From Shewanella sp. MTB7 (GTDB taxonomy: Bacteria > Pseudomonadota > Gammaproteobacteria > Enterobacterales > Shewanellaceae): a stretch of DNA of 64,000 nucleotides. Below the pieces are notes generated by a model. It made no database searches. It was not told the origin of the DNA and saw only the letters and a list, made by a program, of their open reading frames with translations. Location: contig NZ_CP085636.1 of the NCBI RefSeq assembly GCF_027571385.1, positions 682,001-746,000 of the forward strand, given 5' to 3'. Position numbers and translations under genes: made by a program. Below are positions 12,001 to 23,900 of the stretch, one piece after another (within the stretch, counting starts at the first letter, position 1; every line of letters begins with the position of its first letter).

Positions 12001-14700
12001 CCTAAGGTGATGGTGGCATCGATTTGGCCGTTAAGCTCCGCATCGTTAATGAAGCCATCATTGTTGCTGTCTTCTGTGATTTGTACGGTTGGCGCCGCCG
12101 GTGCGCCAGTGCCATAATCCAGCGTCGCTGCATCACTGCCTGTGGCGGTGTTGCCGGCCACATCAGTGACGGTGGCGGTGACCACCAAATCAGTACCCGT
12201 GGCTGGTGCGTCCATGGTGACAGAGACGCCGTTGGTGAGCATGGCTTGGGTGACCACGCCGCTGAGCAACTCATTACCCGCTTGATCGGTGACGACTAAG
12301 GTGTCGCCGACTTCAGTGCCAGCACCTAAAGTGACGGTGATATTGATTTGACCATCGAGCTCTGTGTCGTTGATATAGCCATCGTCGTTACTGTCTTCAT
12401 CAATCTTAATCATCGGCGCAGCAGGCGCGCCTGTGCCAGTGCCGTAATCCAGTGTCGCTGCATCTGTGCCCGTGGCACTGTTGCCTGCAGGATCAGTGAT
12501 CGTGGCTGTGATAATAAGGTTAGTACCCGTAGATGGGGCATCAATGCCTAGTTGCAGACCGTTGTCTAGCATAGCTTGGGTCACTGGTCCGTTGAACAGT
12601 TCGTTGCCGTCTTGGTCGGTAATTGTGACGGTATCGCCCACGACAGTGCCTGTGCCTAAGGTGACGGTGATGTTGATTTGACCATCAAGCTCGGCATCGT
12701 TGATATAGCCATCACCGTTACTGTCTTCAGTTATATTAACCACCGGCGCGGCTGGGGCGCCTGTGCCTGAGCCATAGTCGAGTAGGGCATTATCTGAGCC
12801 CGAGGCCTCATTGCCCAAGGTATCGGTGATGGTGGCGGTGATGACTAAATTAGTACCAGTCGCTGGAGGATCTAGAGTTAGTGCCAAGTCGTCGTCAAGC
12901 ATCGCTTGAGTGACTATGCCGTTAAACAGCTCGTTGCCTGCATTGTCGGTGACAACCAAGGTGTCGCCGACTAGCGTGTTAGCCCCTAGTTCGACGGTAA
13001 TATTGATCTGACCGCTGAGTTCTGCGTCGTTGATAAAGCCGTCGCTGTTGGTGTCTTCAACGAGCGTGACAGTCGGTGCAGCTGGTACGGTGACACTGTC
13101 ATCGTAATCCATGGTAGCGCTATCGTTGCCAGTGGCAGAGTTGCCAGCTTGGTCGGTGATAGTGGCCGTAATGACTAGGTTAGTGCCATCGGCTGGTGCA
13201 TCGATGACCACGTCGATACCATTATCGAGCATTTCCTGGGTGACGGGGCCTATGTAGAGCACATTATCATCTTGGTCGGTGATGGTGACAGTGTCACCGA
13301 CTTCAGTGCCTGAACCTAAAGTGACAGCGATGTTGATTTGACCATCAAGCTCTGCATCGGTGATGGTACCATCGCCGTTGGTGTCCTCAACAATATCCAC
13401 TGTCGGCGCAGTAGGTGCATCAGTACCATAATCGAGTGTAGCAGCATCACTGCTTATTGCTGTGTTACCTGCTGGATCGGTTACAGTGGCCGTGACAATT
13501 ATATCAGTGCCCGTTGTTGGAGCATCCATCACAACGGCTTGGCCGTTATCAAGCATCTCTTGTGTCACTGTACCGGTGAAGAGCACATTATTATCTTGAT
13601 CTGTGACGACTAAGGTGTCGCCGATTTCAGTGCCAGTACCTAATTCAACAGTGATGTTGATTTGACCATCGAGTTCTGCACTATTGATAAAGCCGTCGTT
13701 ATTGATGTCTTCATCAATACTCAAACTTGGGCTTGCAGGAGCTGAACTGCTGCCATAGTCAAGAGTTGCACTGCCATTGCCAGTGGCTGTATTACCTGCA
13801 GGATCAGTGATGTCGGCGGTGATAACTAGATTAGTTCCTGTTGCCGGAGGATCAATCGCTAATGTTAGGCCGTTATCGATAATCTCTTGAGTCACTGGGC
13901 CACTGAATAGGGTGTTGCCAGCTTGGTCGGTGATGACTAAAGTGTCGCCTACTTCAGTACCTGTACCTAATTCCACGGTGATATTTATTTGACCATCAAG
14001 CTCTGCACCGTTGATGGTACCATCTTGATTAGCATCTTCGTCGATAGTGACAGTAGGGCTAGATGGTGCATCAGTACCAACACCGTAATCGAGGGTCGCA
14101 GCGCCATTGCCACTCGCAGTGTTGCCAGCAGGATCTGTGACGGTTGCAGTAACCACAATGTCAGTGCCAGTGACGGGGGCATCCATGAGCACTGCTTGGC
14201 CACTATCAAGCATCTCTTGGGTGACGGTGCCAGTGAAGAGCACGTTATCATCTTGGTCTGTGACGATGAGCGTGTCGCCCACCACAGTACCAGCGCCAAG
14301 TGTAACGGTGATATTGATTTGCCCATTCAGTTCAGTGTCGTTGATATACCCATCTTCGTTAGTATCTTCATCGATCGTGACACTTGGACCAGCTGGTGCA
14401 CCAGTGCCTACGCCGTAATCAAGTGTCGAGCTATCACTGCCAGAAACGGTGTTGCCGGATGGATCTGAAGTGGTGGCAGTGACAACCAAATTTGTACCTG
14501 TGGCAGGTGGGTCGATGGCTAGTTGCATGCCATTATCAATCATATCTTGGGTCACAGGGCCACTGAATAAAACAGTGCCATCTTGGTCGGTGACGGTGAA
14601 AGTATCACCCAACTCAGTACCAACACCTAGAGTGATGGAGACATTTATTTGTCCATCTAATTCAGTGTCGTTGAGAAAACCATCGTTATTACTATCTTCG
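1..14700 (-). repeat. About 45 Ig-like units of about 109 aa in 15-unit blocks (period about 4.92 kb)
   Basis: The unit is about 328 bp. Positions 1 to about 5600 match 4924 to about 10530 at an exact 4,923-bp offset (1,641 codons, 15 units) with few substitutions, so the first about 300 bp occur three times (near 4, 4927 and 9850). A more diverged block of the same 15-unit order occupies about 10.5-14.7 kb, offset by about 4,920 bp; for example the unit with a TLGNEA motif recurs near 2965, 7890 and 12810. Near 330 the leftmost copy is closer to the 10170 copy than to the 5250 copy, which suggests mosaic conversion. Confidence 0.9.
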
Positions 14701-17225
14701 GTAATGACGACTAATGGTGTGCCAATAGTGATATCTATTTCACCGGTATCGCTTGTAGTACCAGTATTTCCAGCGGGATCTGTAACGGTAGCAACAACGG
14801 TGATAGAGCCTTCAGCGATAGGGTCGGTGACATTAAGAGTGTAGGTGCCATCAGGATCGACTGTAGTGGTCACCGTTTGCTCTGTGCCTGTGCTGTCAGT
14901 GATGACAACAGTGATGGTGTTACCTGGTTCTGCATCAGTAGTACCAGTGATTGTAGGCGTGGTGTCATTGGTGGTGTCTGGTACATCGACAGTAATTGTA
15001 GGGGCTGTGGTATCTATATCACTGGTATCGGTTGCGGTACCTGTGTTGCCCGCTGGATCGGTGACCGAGACTACAACCGTGATAGGGCCTTCAGCAACTG
15101 GATCGGTGACATCAACTGTGTAAGTACCATCTGGATTTACTGTTGTGGTAACTGTTTGATCAGTACCAGTGCTATCAGTGATGACAACAGTGATGGTGCT
15201 ACCAGGCTCGGCATCTGTGGTACCAGTGATTGTAGGTGTGGTGTCATTGGTGGTGTCTGGTACATCGACAGTAATTGTAGGGGCTGTGGTATCTATGTCA
15301 CCAGTGTCAGTTGCCGTGCCTGTATTACCCGCGGGATCGGTGACCGAGACTACAACCGTGATAGGACCTTCTGCGACAGGATCGGTGACGTCAACAGTGT
15401 AAGTACCATCTGGATTAACTGTAGTGGTAACCGTTTGTTCTGTGCCTGTGCTGTCAGTGATGACAACAGTGATGGTGCTACCGGGCTCAGCATCAGTAGT
15501 ACCAGTGATTGTAGGCGTGGTGTCATTGGTGGTGTCTGGTACATCGACAGTAATTGTTGGCGTTGTAGTATCTATATCACCAGTGTCAGTTGCCGTGCCT
15601 GTATTACCAGCGGGATCGGTGACCGAGACTACAACCGTGATAGGACCTTCTGCGACAGGATCGGTAACATCAACTGTGTAAGTACCATCTGGGTTAACCG
15701 TTGTGGTAACCGTTTGCTCTGTGCCTGTGCTGTCGGTGATGACAACAGTGATGGTGCTACCAGGCTCAGCATCTGTGGTGCCAGTGATTGTAGGCGTGGT
15801 GTCATTGGTGGTGTCAGGTACATCAACAGTAATAGTTGGGGCTGTGGTATCTATATCACTGGTATCGGTTGCGGTACCTGTGTTGCCCGCAGGATCAGTG
15901 ACCGAGACTACAACCGTGATAGGGCCTTCTGCGATAGGATCGGTAACATCAACAGTGTAAGTACCATCTGGGTTTACTGTTGTGGTAATTGTTTGATCAG
16001 TACCAGTGCTATCAGTGATGACAATAGTAATGGTACTACCGGGCTCAGCATCAGTAGTACCAGTGATTGTAGGCGTGGTGTCATTGGTGGTGTCAGGTAC
16101 ATCAACAGTAATAGTTGGGGCTGTGGTATCTATCGTCGCTGAATCTGTTCCTTCGGGAGAGACATTTCCCGCCGAGTCTGTCACTGTCGCTACAACGGTT
16201 ATTGTCTCGCCTTCGGCTGGTGCCGGTAGGTTTACATTAATTGAACCCGTTGAAATATCGTCAGCCGTTAATACTATCTCAACACCGTTGACGATTAAAA
16301 CGTCACCTACCATGGCTCCAGTACCTTCAAGACTGATGGTGACACTGATTTCTGTATTGCCATTTAACTCATCGTTACTGATTAATCCATCATTATTGGT
16401 GTCAAGATTAATCGTGACCTGAGGAGCGCCATCGGCAACTGGAGTTACCTCTATGGTTAGTGTTGCGGTCGCTCCGGTGTTGGTGGTGTAAGTGATAACA
16501 GGGACTGTGCCGTTCCAGTTTTCATTAGGTGTAAAAGTATAGCTACCATCTTGATTGATAACTAAGGTTCCGCCTTCAAGTTCAACGGTCGTACCTGCAG
16601 TATAAGTGGTCCCATCGACTTCGAAACTCACTACGGCCAGTACATCATCTACATCAGAGTCATTATCCAGTACATTGCCAACTGCGGTCCCATCTTCATT
16701 AATATTTACAAGGTCATTGAGTAAGTTGGATTGGTTTTCTGCTGTAGTTTCATTAAGGATGTTGGTAACAGCAAACTCACTTTGAGGAATTGAATTAGTA
16801 TTGAAGCCCGTTGATGCTACGGTTTCATTAGCCGTTCTGGCTAAAGATACAAAATCAGAACCTCCTTCATTCCCTGAACTCCCTCCCGCAGCCGTCTCTG
16901 GTAGATCTATAGTGGGATCTTCACCGCTAGCAATGGCATCCTGAATGGCTTTAACTTCCTGTGCATCGGCACTATTTGGGTCTGTAACAACAGCCTCTTC
17001 TTCTGCTTCTTCTTTGGAGATTTGGTTAGTCGATGCTAGATGTTCAAAGTGAGTGCCATCAGAATATAAAATATTAATTCTAGCACTATCTTCAATAGCT
17101 AAAGTCGAACCAACTGGCAGAAGTTGGCCTTGAGAGACACCTTTCGTACTGTTCTCAAGTTCTAGCTTAATATCTCCTTCGGCAAGAAGAATGGTTCCAG
17201 GCTGAGTTGTTACTATAGTTTTCAT
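1..17225 (-). CDS. Giant LapA/BpfA-like repeat adhesin A (partial at the left edge; internal indel pair)
   Basis: The gene begins at 17225 and runs off the left edge, so over 5,700 codons are visible and the C-terminus is missing. Residues 1-108 resemble the N-terminal retention module of LapA-type adhesins, and residues 111-114 are TAAG after DPTIDLPE, the LapG-type cleavage peptide. Then come a VCBS/cadherin-like domain (about 171-265), an Ig-like domain, five 93-aa Ig-like repeats and about 45 units of about 109 aa. Each 109-aa unit has an ED-x-N-x-DG-x-I-x-x-x-EL loop resembling an EF-hand/dockerin calcium site. No signal peptide is seen, as expected for type I secretion. The start has a GGAG Shine-Dalgarno six bases before ATG. 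The frame is broken between 3898 and 3798 by two single-base indels with a TAA between them. By family, a cell-surface biofilm adhesin; the ligand is unknown. Confidence 0.85.
3792..3898 (-). other. Compensating +1/-1 indel pair with a premature stop in adhesin A
   Basis: Compared with the sister block at 8715-8821, the G run at 3895-3898 has four G instead of five, and the run at 3792-3797 has six instead of five. On the coding (minus) strand the first change shifts the frame for about 33 codons. Translation then meets TAA at 3798-3800, just before the second change would restore the frame. Codons on both sides (for example at 3779 and at 17225) are in the same register, so the rest of the gene stays open to position 1. 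Sequence error and recent mutation are both possible. Confidence 0.9.
14740..16135 (-). repeat. Five tandem 279-bp (93-aa) Ig-like repeats in adhesin A
   Basis: Five head-to-tail units contain the peptides TITVDVPDTTNDTTPTITG and TDAEPGSTIT. The 279-bp spacing is visible between equivalent positions such as 15424 and 15703. Adhesin B has only one copy, near 31880-32145. They sit between the N-terminal domains and the long 109-aa array. Confidence 0.85.
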
Positions 17226-17682
17226 TCAATACTCCGTAAAAATAGCCTGACATTATCTGCCAATGTGAAATTATCTAGCGCCAAATGTTGCTTGTACTAT
17301 GGTTGTGTAGAGATATATGTTACCCGCAACGCACTTTGGGGTCAATTTTGTTGTCGATATATAAACTGGTAAGACCTTAAAAGTAAGGAATAAGTGCCAA
17401 TTTTATTCTATTCGTTGGTTTATATAACTTATTATAGGGTTTTGGTAGAGGATTGGTACTTTTTGTAGTAATGAATTTGTTGTAATAGTTGTTATCTATG
17501 TGAGTCTATTTTGTCAGATTGTAATAACAAGAGTTCAATAACAAAAAATGTACTATGCATCTGATACAAATATAGCTTAAAGCTAGTTAAGTGCTGTTAT
17601 TAAAATGGGTTGGCGTCATTAAATAAGGCATGTATTTATTATTGCATGGAGTGATTCGACTGACTTCTATACGCAAGTCTAA
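17226..17682 (-). promoter_or_regulatory. Upstream region of adhesin A with elements shared with adhesin B
   Basis: This AT-rich stretch has no convincing gene. Two plus-strand elements, ACCTTAAAAGTAAG (17374-17387) and TATATAACTTATTA (17421-17434), recur upstream of adhesin B at 33380-33393 and 33427-33440 with the same 47-bp offset and nearly the same distance to the start codon (149 and 145 bp). The rest of the two upstream regions differs, so these are candidate promoter or operator elements. The ribosome binding site (GGAG, then six bases, ATG) is also shared. A perfect TATAAT on the minus strand near 17431-17436 could be a -10 box in this copy only. Confidence 0.45.
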
Positions 17683-17877
17683 TCATCTATCAAGAACAAG
17701 AGCATGGTTAATTTTGTTCTTGCCTCTGATTATTAGGTAGTAACTGACGACCTTCATCACCGATTTAAGCTCGCTGGATAATAGTCTATCTTTCTCGATA
17801 TCAATCACGTTGTAGTTTGAGGAACTAGAGATAGTGTTAGTATTACCTGATAAAGATAGTCTTGCTCCTGTCTCCAT
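17683..17877 (-). CDS. Possible 64-aa hypothetical protein downstream of adhesin B
   Basis: An open frame of 64 codons begins with METGARLSLSG and lies between adhesin B and the upstream region of adhesin A. It is Ser/Asn-rich at the start and hydrophobic/basic later. No clear Shine-Dalgarno precedes the ATG, and no family is recognised. A perfect 9-bp inverted repeat overlaps its 3' end. It may be a chance open frame. Confidence 0.2.
   Translation of the reverse strand: METGARLSLSGNTNTISSSSNYNVIDIEKDRLLSSELKSVMKVVSYYLIIRGKNKINHALVLDR
17691..17722. repeat. 9-bp inverted repeat (CAAGAACAA / TTGTTCTTG)
   Basis: CAAGAACAA at 17691-17699 and its perfect complement at 17714-17722 are separated by 14 bases. 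No T-tract follows on either strand, so it is not a standard intrinsic terminator. It lies about 210 bp past the adhesin B stop codon and could be the 3' hairpin of that transcript. Confidence 0.35.
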
Positions 17878-17933
17878 TGATTCACTAGAGCTGGAACTAT
17901 CTTTATATTGGGTTATATAAAGTACTAAACTTT

Positions 17934-20900
17934 CTAAGGTATCAAGTGAGTGACTTGATTTTCCTCTAATGTTGGATTCGAACCTGATCCTGTCGGCGAT
18001 GGGGATGACACATCACCTATAGTATTGATAATTAATGGGCCATCTCCATTAGTACCTAATAAACCATTGATAATGTCGCTTTCAGTGTCACCGAAGGCAT
18101 CACTAAGGTCTACACCATCCAAAACAATATGTTGTTCAAATGTGCCGTTATGATCTGCATCAATGTCTATGATGGTTGTATTTGTTGTATCATTAATAGT
18201 GAAGTGAAGGTACTGATCCAGATTCTTAGCTGTCTCACCTTGTAATAGATCACTTAGGTCGAGCTTGTCGAGGTTTATATCAAAGTCGACTATATGATCC
18301 GTTCCAGCCCCTCCTTTACTCCAGACAAAGGTATCCACTTCCTCGGTCGATTCATGGCTACTGTCAATATTGCTTATTGAGTCATTAGGTGCAGACTTAA
18401 CATTGATGATGTTATTAGGGCTAATTGAAACCTCGTTTACGTCATTGGTATCAATGTGATAGAGATCAGCATAGTCAATGTTTCCTCCAGCACTGAAGTT
18501 GCCGATAATCTCGATTTCATCTCCTAGATTTACATCAAAATCATTTGAGAAAGCCCAATAACTGGTACCACCTGGCATGCCACCTGTGTAGTCTTCCATG
18601 ATGCGGATTTGATAAATCTTTCCCTCCTCACCTGTGGTGAGGTTGCGCACAAGTTGGAAGGCACGGGAGTGGATATAGGCGCCTGCAGCTAAGCCATCAA
18701 AGGAATTTTGTAATGTTTGGAAGCTGCCATCGCGAGATTGACTTCCTTCAACCGGGATGGAGCCATTGTTGTCTTCAAGCAGGCCATCATTATCTTGAAC
18801 AGTTAAGGTCATGGCACTGTTGTCGAGTGTGAATTTATGACCAATGGGACTACCGTTTTGACCGATACCTGTCACCGAGGTGCTGAATACTTGGTTGATT
18901 GAATGGGAGATTATCTGCTCACCATCTTGAGTGAGTATCACCAATGAAAGGGTATCAGAGGCACTTGCTGTATTATTGTTGGATTGTTCGTTGGCTATCG
19001 CTGAAATACTTAGTTCAAGGGTGCCATAAACATCATTATCGAGCCTGAGTACCGCACTGGCTAACTGCTGTTGTGTGAGTTCAACACTATTGTCAGAAAT
19101 CGCCACAGATTGGTTCTCAACTAAAATTGTTGCCCCATCTGGTAGACCTCCAATTTTGAAGGTGAGTACTTCAGAACCATCCGTATCGCTGAGGGAGCCT
19201 TGAATATAATCACTCAGTGTGATGTCCGTCTTACTCCCATTTTGCGCATTCCCGGCAATAACACCGTTGTGCTCTTCAAGAATGACATTATCAATGAAAG
19301 GCCCTTTTCCGCCAGGGCTAGCTGTACCAGTGTTTTTAATAACAATATTCTGAGAGCTGCCATCACCCACAAACGAAAACTGAACGGTGCGGTATCCTGC
19401 GCTATCACTTGTTTCCCATAATCCTATGGAAACGCCGTCAACAAAGACTTCAAACGTGTTGTGTTCGATGCCGTAGCCACCTCTGGGCATGACATCAAGC
19501 TTGAGAGTGTATAGTTGATCCGCTTCCGTTGTGATGTCTCTTTGAATACCTGAGTTACTTCCAGAATTAAGCTCAATCATTTGGTTGCCATCAGAGGCTG
19601 GGATGACTGCATATCTAACCTCGATTTGCTGTCCATCTACAGCGGGTGTCCAACCTTCCATTTCATCGGTATAGAAAACGATACCTTGTACGGGGGTATC
19701 ACCAGGTAGTACCTCACGCTCAAAACTGCTCTCTAGTTTCCAATCCGCTTCTTGAACAGTGATGTTTGGTGCGTCAGCTATTGCATTAACATTGATATCT
19801 AGTTTGGTTGTTAGCCCAATATTCGTAGTGTAAGTGATATCGGGTATGCTACCGCTCCAATCGGCATCTGGTGTAAAGCTATAACTGCCATCAGCGTAAA
19901 TGATAAGGCTGCCGCCAGCAACATCAACTGTGATACCGTCAGCATCAGGTTGATACTCTGCGCTATTGCCCGCCAAGGTGAACTTGATGATACTTGTACC
20001 GTTACTGCCATCAATCTCAAGCAGTTGACCGTTAATTATTGTGTCCTCATCCCCTGATACCGGCATACTGTTGGGGGTTACAGAAGGTAGCAATGTCGCA
20101 CTGGTATTACCATCACCGTCGACTAGCCAATAGTTACCATCCGGGGTTTGTACGATAACTGGTGGCGTGTAGTCATTTTCTATTTCTGGGATATGTAACC
20201 ACTCAGTGAGGTCACCATTGTTGTTCAAAGTAAAGAGGGTGACGCCACCTGATTCTTGAGGGGCTGCGATAACAGGGGTACCGTTTACATAGCCTGCTGA
20301 TGAGAAGTAGAAGTTCACATCACTCAGACCATCGGTACGTACCAGAGAGCCATTTTCTACGCGGTAAATATCAGCCTGATGGGTACCTTGACTGGAGAAA
20401 ATGGCATAAACACTTCCATCAGCTGTTGTATAGGTTTCAACCGCATTATTTGAGCTTCCTGCGCCAGGCACCGTCACGCTTTGTTGTAAGGTAAGATCAC
20501 CAGTTGATGAGTTGATGCTGTAAAGTGATAATCCATTTAAGCTGGATGACAATAGGTAATCTATACCATCAACAGAGACAATATTCACGGAGCTGACTAA
20601 GTCGCCTGCTGGAGTCGACGCTGCAGGCTGCTCAGTCAGTTCTCCCGTTACAGAGTCGTAGATAAGGCGGGTGATCATGTCATCTGCCGGACGGGCGACA
20701 TAGACATATTCAGTACCGTCAGTGGTTTCATAAACTGCATTCTCTCGGATAAAGTGTTGAGAGTTGTCTATATGTTCACCCCCTTGGAAAGTGACAGTAC
20801 CATTTGAGCCCAAGTGCCAGACGGTAATTGCCGCAGAGTTTTGCGAGGTAACAAATAGGGTTGGCACACCATCAATATAGCTTAGGTTGGATTGTGTTAG

Positions 20901-23900
20901 TCCGTTACCCAAATCCCCTGCGGACAAACCAGCGGCAGTAAGCTGGGCCGTAATATCGCCATCACTGGTGGTGATAACGGTACCATTCGCACTATTATAG
21001 GTAATTCGATCCACTTCAGTTAGTGAGCCATCGTTGTTCAAACGTGAAATAGTGGTTAGCCCATTTACGCCCCAAGCTGTTGCAATGATATACGGGACAC
21101 CATTTATACTGACAGTCGTCGTGGTCCAGGTCGGAGTATTTTCGCCCTGTACTGTGTGCTGAAGTGTTGTGGTGTCAGTGACATCGCCAGTGTTGCCCGC
21201 TAAGTCAGTAACGTTCATGGTAACTGTCAGTACTCCATCATCTAACCCTGATAAGTTTTGAGTATTTATCGTGACAGTCCCATCGGGGGCGACATTTATA
21301 TTACTGGATGGAATGGTAATGCTGTTGCCATTTACATCAGTAACCATAATAGTATTAATGGTAGAATCGGCCTCTACTGAAGTGGTGAAGTCTACGTTCG
21401 TGGATTCTACTCCTAACAATAGCTCATCCCCTCCATCGAGAAAGCTAATGGTGTTCTCACCATCGCCAGTGCTCGGCGCAGTAGTGTCGAGCACGGTGGT
21501 ATCAACGACACTTCCCGTATTACCGGCTGCATCGGTGACGTTCATGGTGACGGTTAAGGTGCCGTCGATTAAGCCTGATAAGTTCTGTCCCATGACCGTA
21601 ACAGCACCTGTCACTAAATTGATTGTGATGTTTGCCGCGGGAATGGTGATACTACCACCGGCGCTGTCACTGATGGTGATGCTGTTAACCGTGCTGCCCA
21701 CGGCCACTTGGCCAGAGAGTGGCACGCTACCTGATTCGGCATCGCTGACCAGCTCATCGCCGCCATCAAGGAAGTTAATTTGGTTCTCACCATCACCCGT
21801 GCCTGGCGCGCTGGTATCCAGTACGGTGGTGTCAGTGACATCGCCGGTGTTGCCCGCCAAATCGGTCACGTTCATGGTGACGGTCAAGGTGCCATCAGCA
21901 AGACCAGATAAATCTTGTCCTGCAACGGTGACCGTGCCATCTGCGGCGACGCTGATGTCGGCTGCAGTAACGGTGATCGTAGTGGTGCCGTCAGAAATAG
22001 TGATGCTGTTAACCGTGCTGCCCACGGCCACTTGGCCAGAGAGTGGCACGCTACCTGATTCGGCGTCACTGACCAGCTCATCGCCGCCATCAAGGAAGTT
22101 AATTTGGTTCTCGCCATCACCCGTGCCTGGCGCGCTGGTATCGAGCACTGTGGTGTCAGTGACATCGCCGGTGTTGCCCGCCAAGTCGGTGACGTTCATG
22201 GTGACGGTTAAAGTGCCATCAGCCAGACTCGACAAATCTTGACCTGCAACGGTGACCGAGCCATCGGCGGCAACCGTAATATCGGCTGCAGCCACGGTGA
22301 TCGTAGTGATGCCGTCAGAAATGGTGATGCTGTTAACCGTGCTGCCCACGGCCACTTGGCCAGAGAGTGGCACGCTACCTGATTCGGCATCGCTGACCAG
22401 CTCATCGCCGCCATCGAGGAAGTTAATTTGGTTCTCACCATCGCCCGTGCCTGGCGCGCTGGTATCGAGCACGGTGGTGTCAGTGACATCGCCGGTGTTA
22501 CCTGCTAAATCGGTGACGTTCATGGTGACGGTCAAAGTGCCATCAGCCAGATTCGACAAATCTTGACCTGCAACGGTCACAGTGCCATCTGCGGCGACGC
22601 TGATGTCGGCTGCAGTAACGGTGATCGTAGTGGTGCCGTCAGAAATGGTGATGCTGTTAACCGTGCTGCCCACGGCCACTTGGCCAGAGAGCGGCACGCT
22701 ACCTGATTCGGCATCACTGACCAGCTCATCGCCGCCATCGAGGAAGTTAATTTGGTTCTCACCATCGCCTGTGCCTGGCGCGCTGGTATCGAGCACGGTA
22801 GTGTCAGTGACATCGCCGGTGTTACCCGCCAAGTCGGTGACGTTCATGGTGACGGTTAAAGTGCCATCAGCCAGACTCGACAAATCTTGACCTGCAACGG
22901 TCACAGTGCCATCTGCGGCGACGCTGATGTCGGCTGCAGCCACGGTGATCGTAGTGATGCCGTCAGAAATGGTGATGCTGTTAACCGTGCTGCCCACGGC
23001 CACTTGGCCAGAGAGTGGCACGCTACCTGATTCGGCATCGCTGACCAGCTCATCGCCGCCATCGAGGAAGTTAATTTGGTTCTCACCATCACCCGTGCCT
23101 GGCGCGCTGGTATCGAGCACGGTGGTGTCAGTGACATCGCCGGTGTTGCCCGCCAAGTCGGTGACGTTCATGGTGACGGTTAAAGTGCCATCAGCCAGAC
23201 TCGACAAATCTTGACCTGCAACGGTCACAGTGCCATCGGCGGCAACCGTAATATCGGCTGCAGCCACGGTGATCGTAGTGATGCCGTCAGAAATGGTGAT
23301 GCTGTTAACCGTGCTGCCCACGGCCACTTGACCAGAGAGCGGCACGCTACCTGATTCGGCATCACTGACCAGCTCATCGCCGCCATCAAGGAAGTTAATT
23401 TGGTTCTCACCATCACCCGTGCCTGGCGCGCTGGTATCGAGCACGGTGGTGTCAGTGACATCGCCGGTGTTGCCCGCCAAATCGGTCACGTTCATGGTGA
23501 CGGTCAAGGTGCCATCAGCAAGACCAGATAAATCTTGTCCTGCAACGGTCACAGTGCCATCTGCGGCGACGCTGATGTCGGCTGCAGTAACGGTGATCGT
23601 AGTGGTGCCGTCAGAAATAGTGATGCTGTTAACCGTGCTGCCCACGGCCACTTGGCCAGAGAGTGGCACGCTACCTGATTCGGCGTCACTGACCAGCTCA
23701 TCGCCGCCATCGAGGAAGTTAATTTGGTTCTCACCATCACCCGTGCCTGGCGCGCTGGTATCGAGCACGGTGGTGTCAGTGACATCGCCGGTGTTGCCCG
23801 CCAAGTCGGTGACGTTCATGGTGACGGTCAAAGTGCCATCAGCCAGACTCGACAAATCTTGACCTGCAACGGTGACCGAGCCATCGGCGGCAACCGTAAT

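Noticed and set aside
14877..16142. Long plus-strand open frame of 421 codons over the 93-aa repeats, and a similar one at 21271-22242 (323 codons).
   Set aside because: They are antisense to the adhesin arrays and repeat with the array period. Gaps in stop codons are a by-product of the Asp/Thr/Gly-rich coding frame. No start or family supports them.
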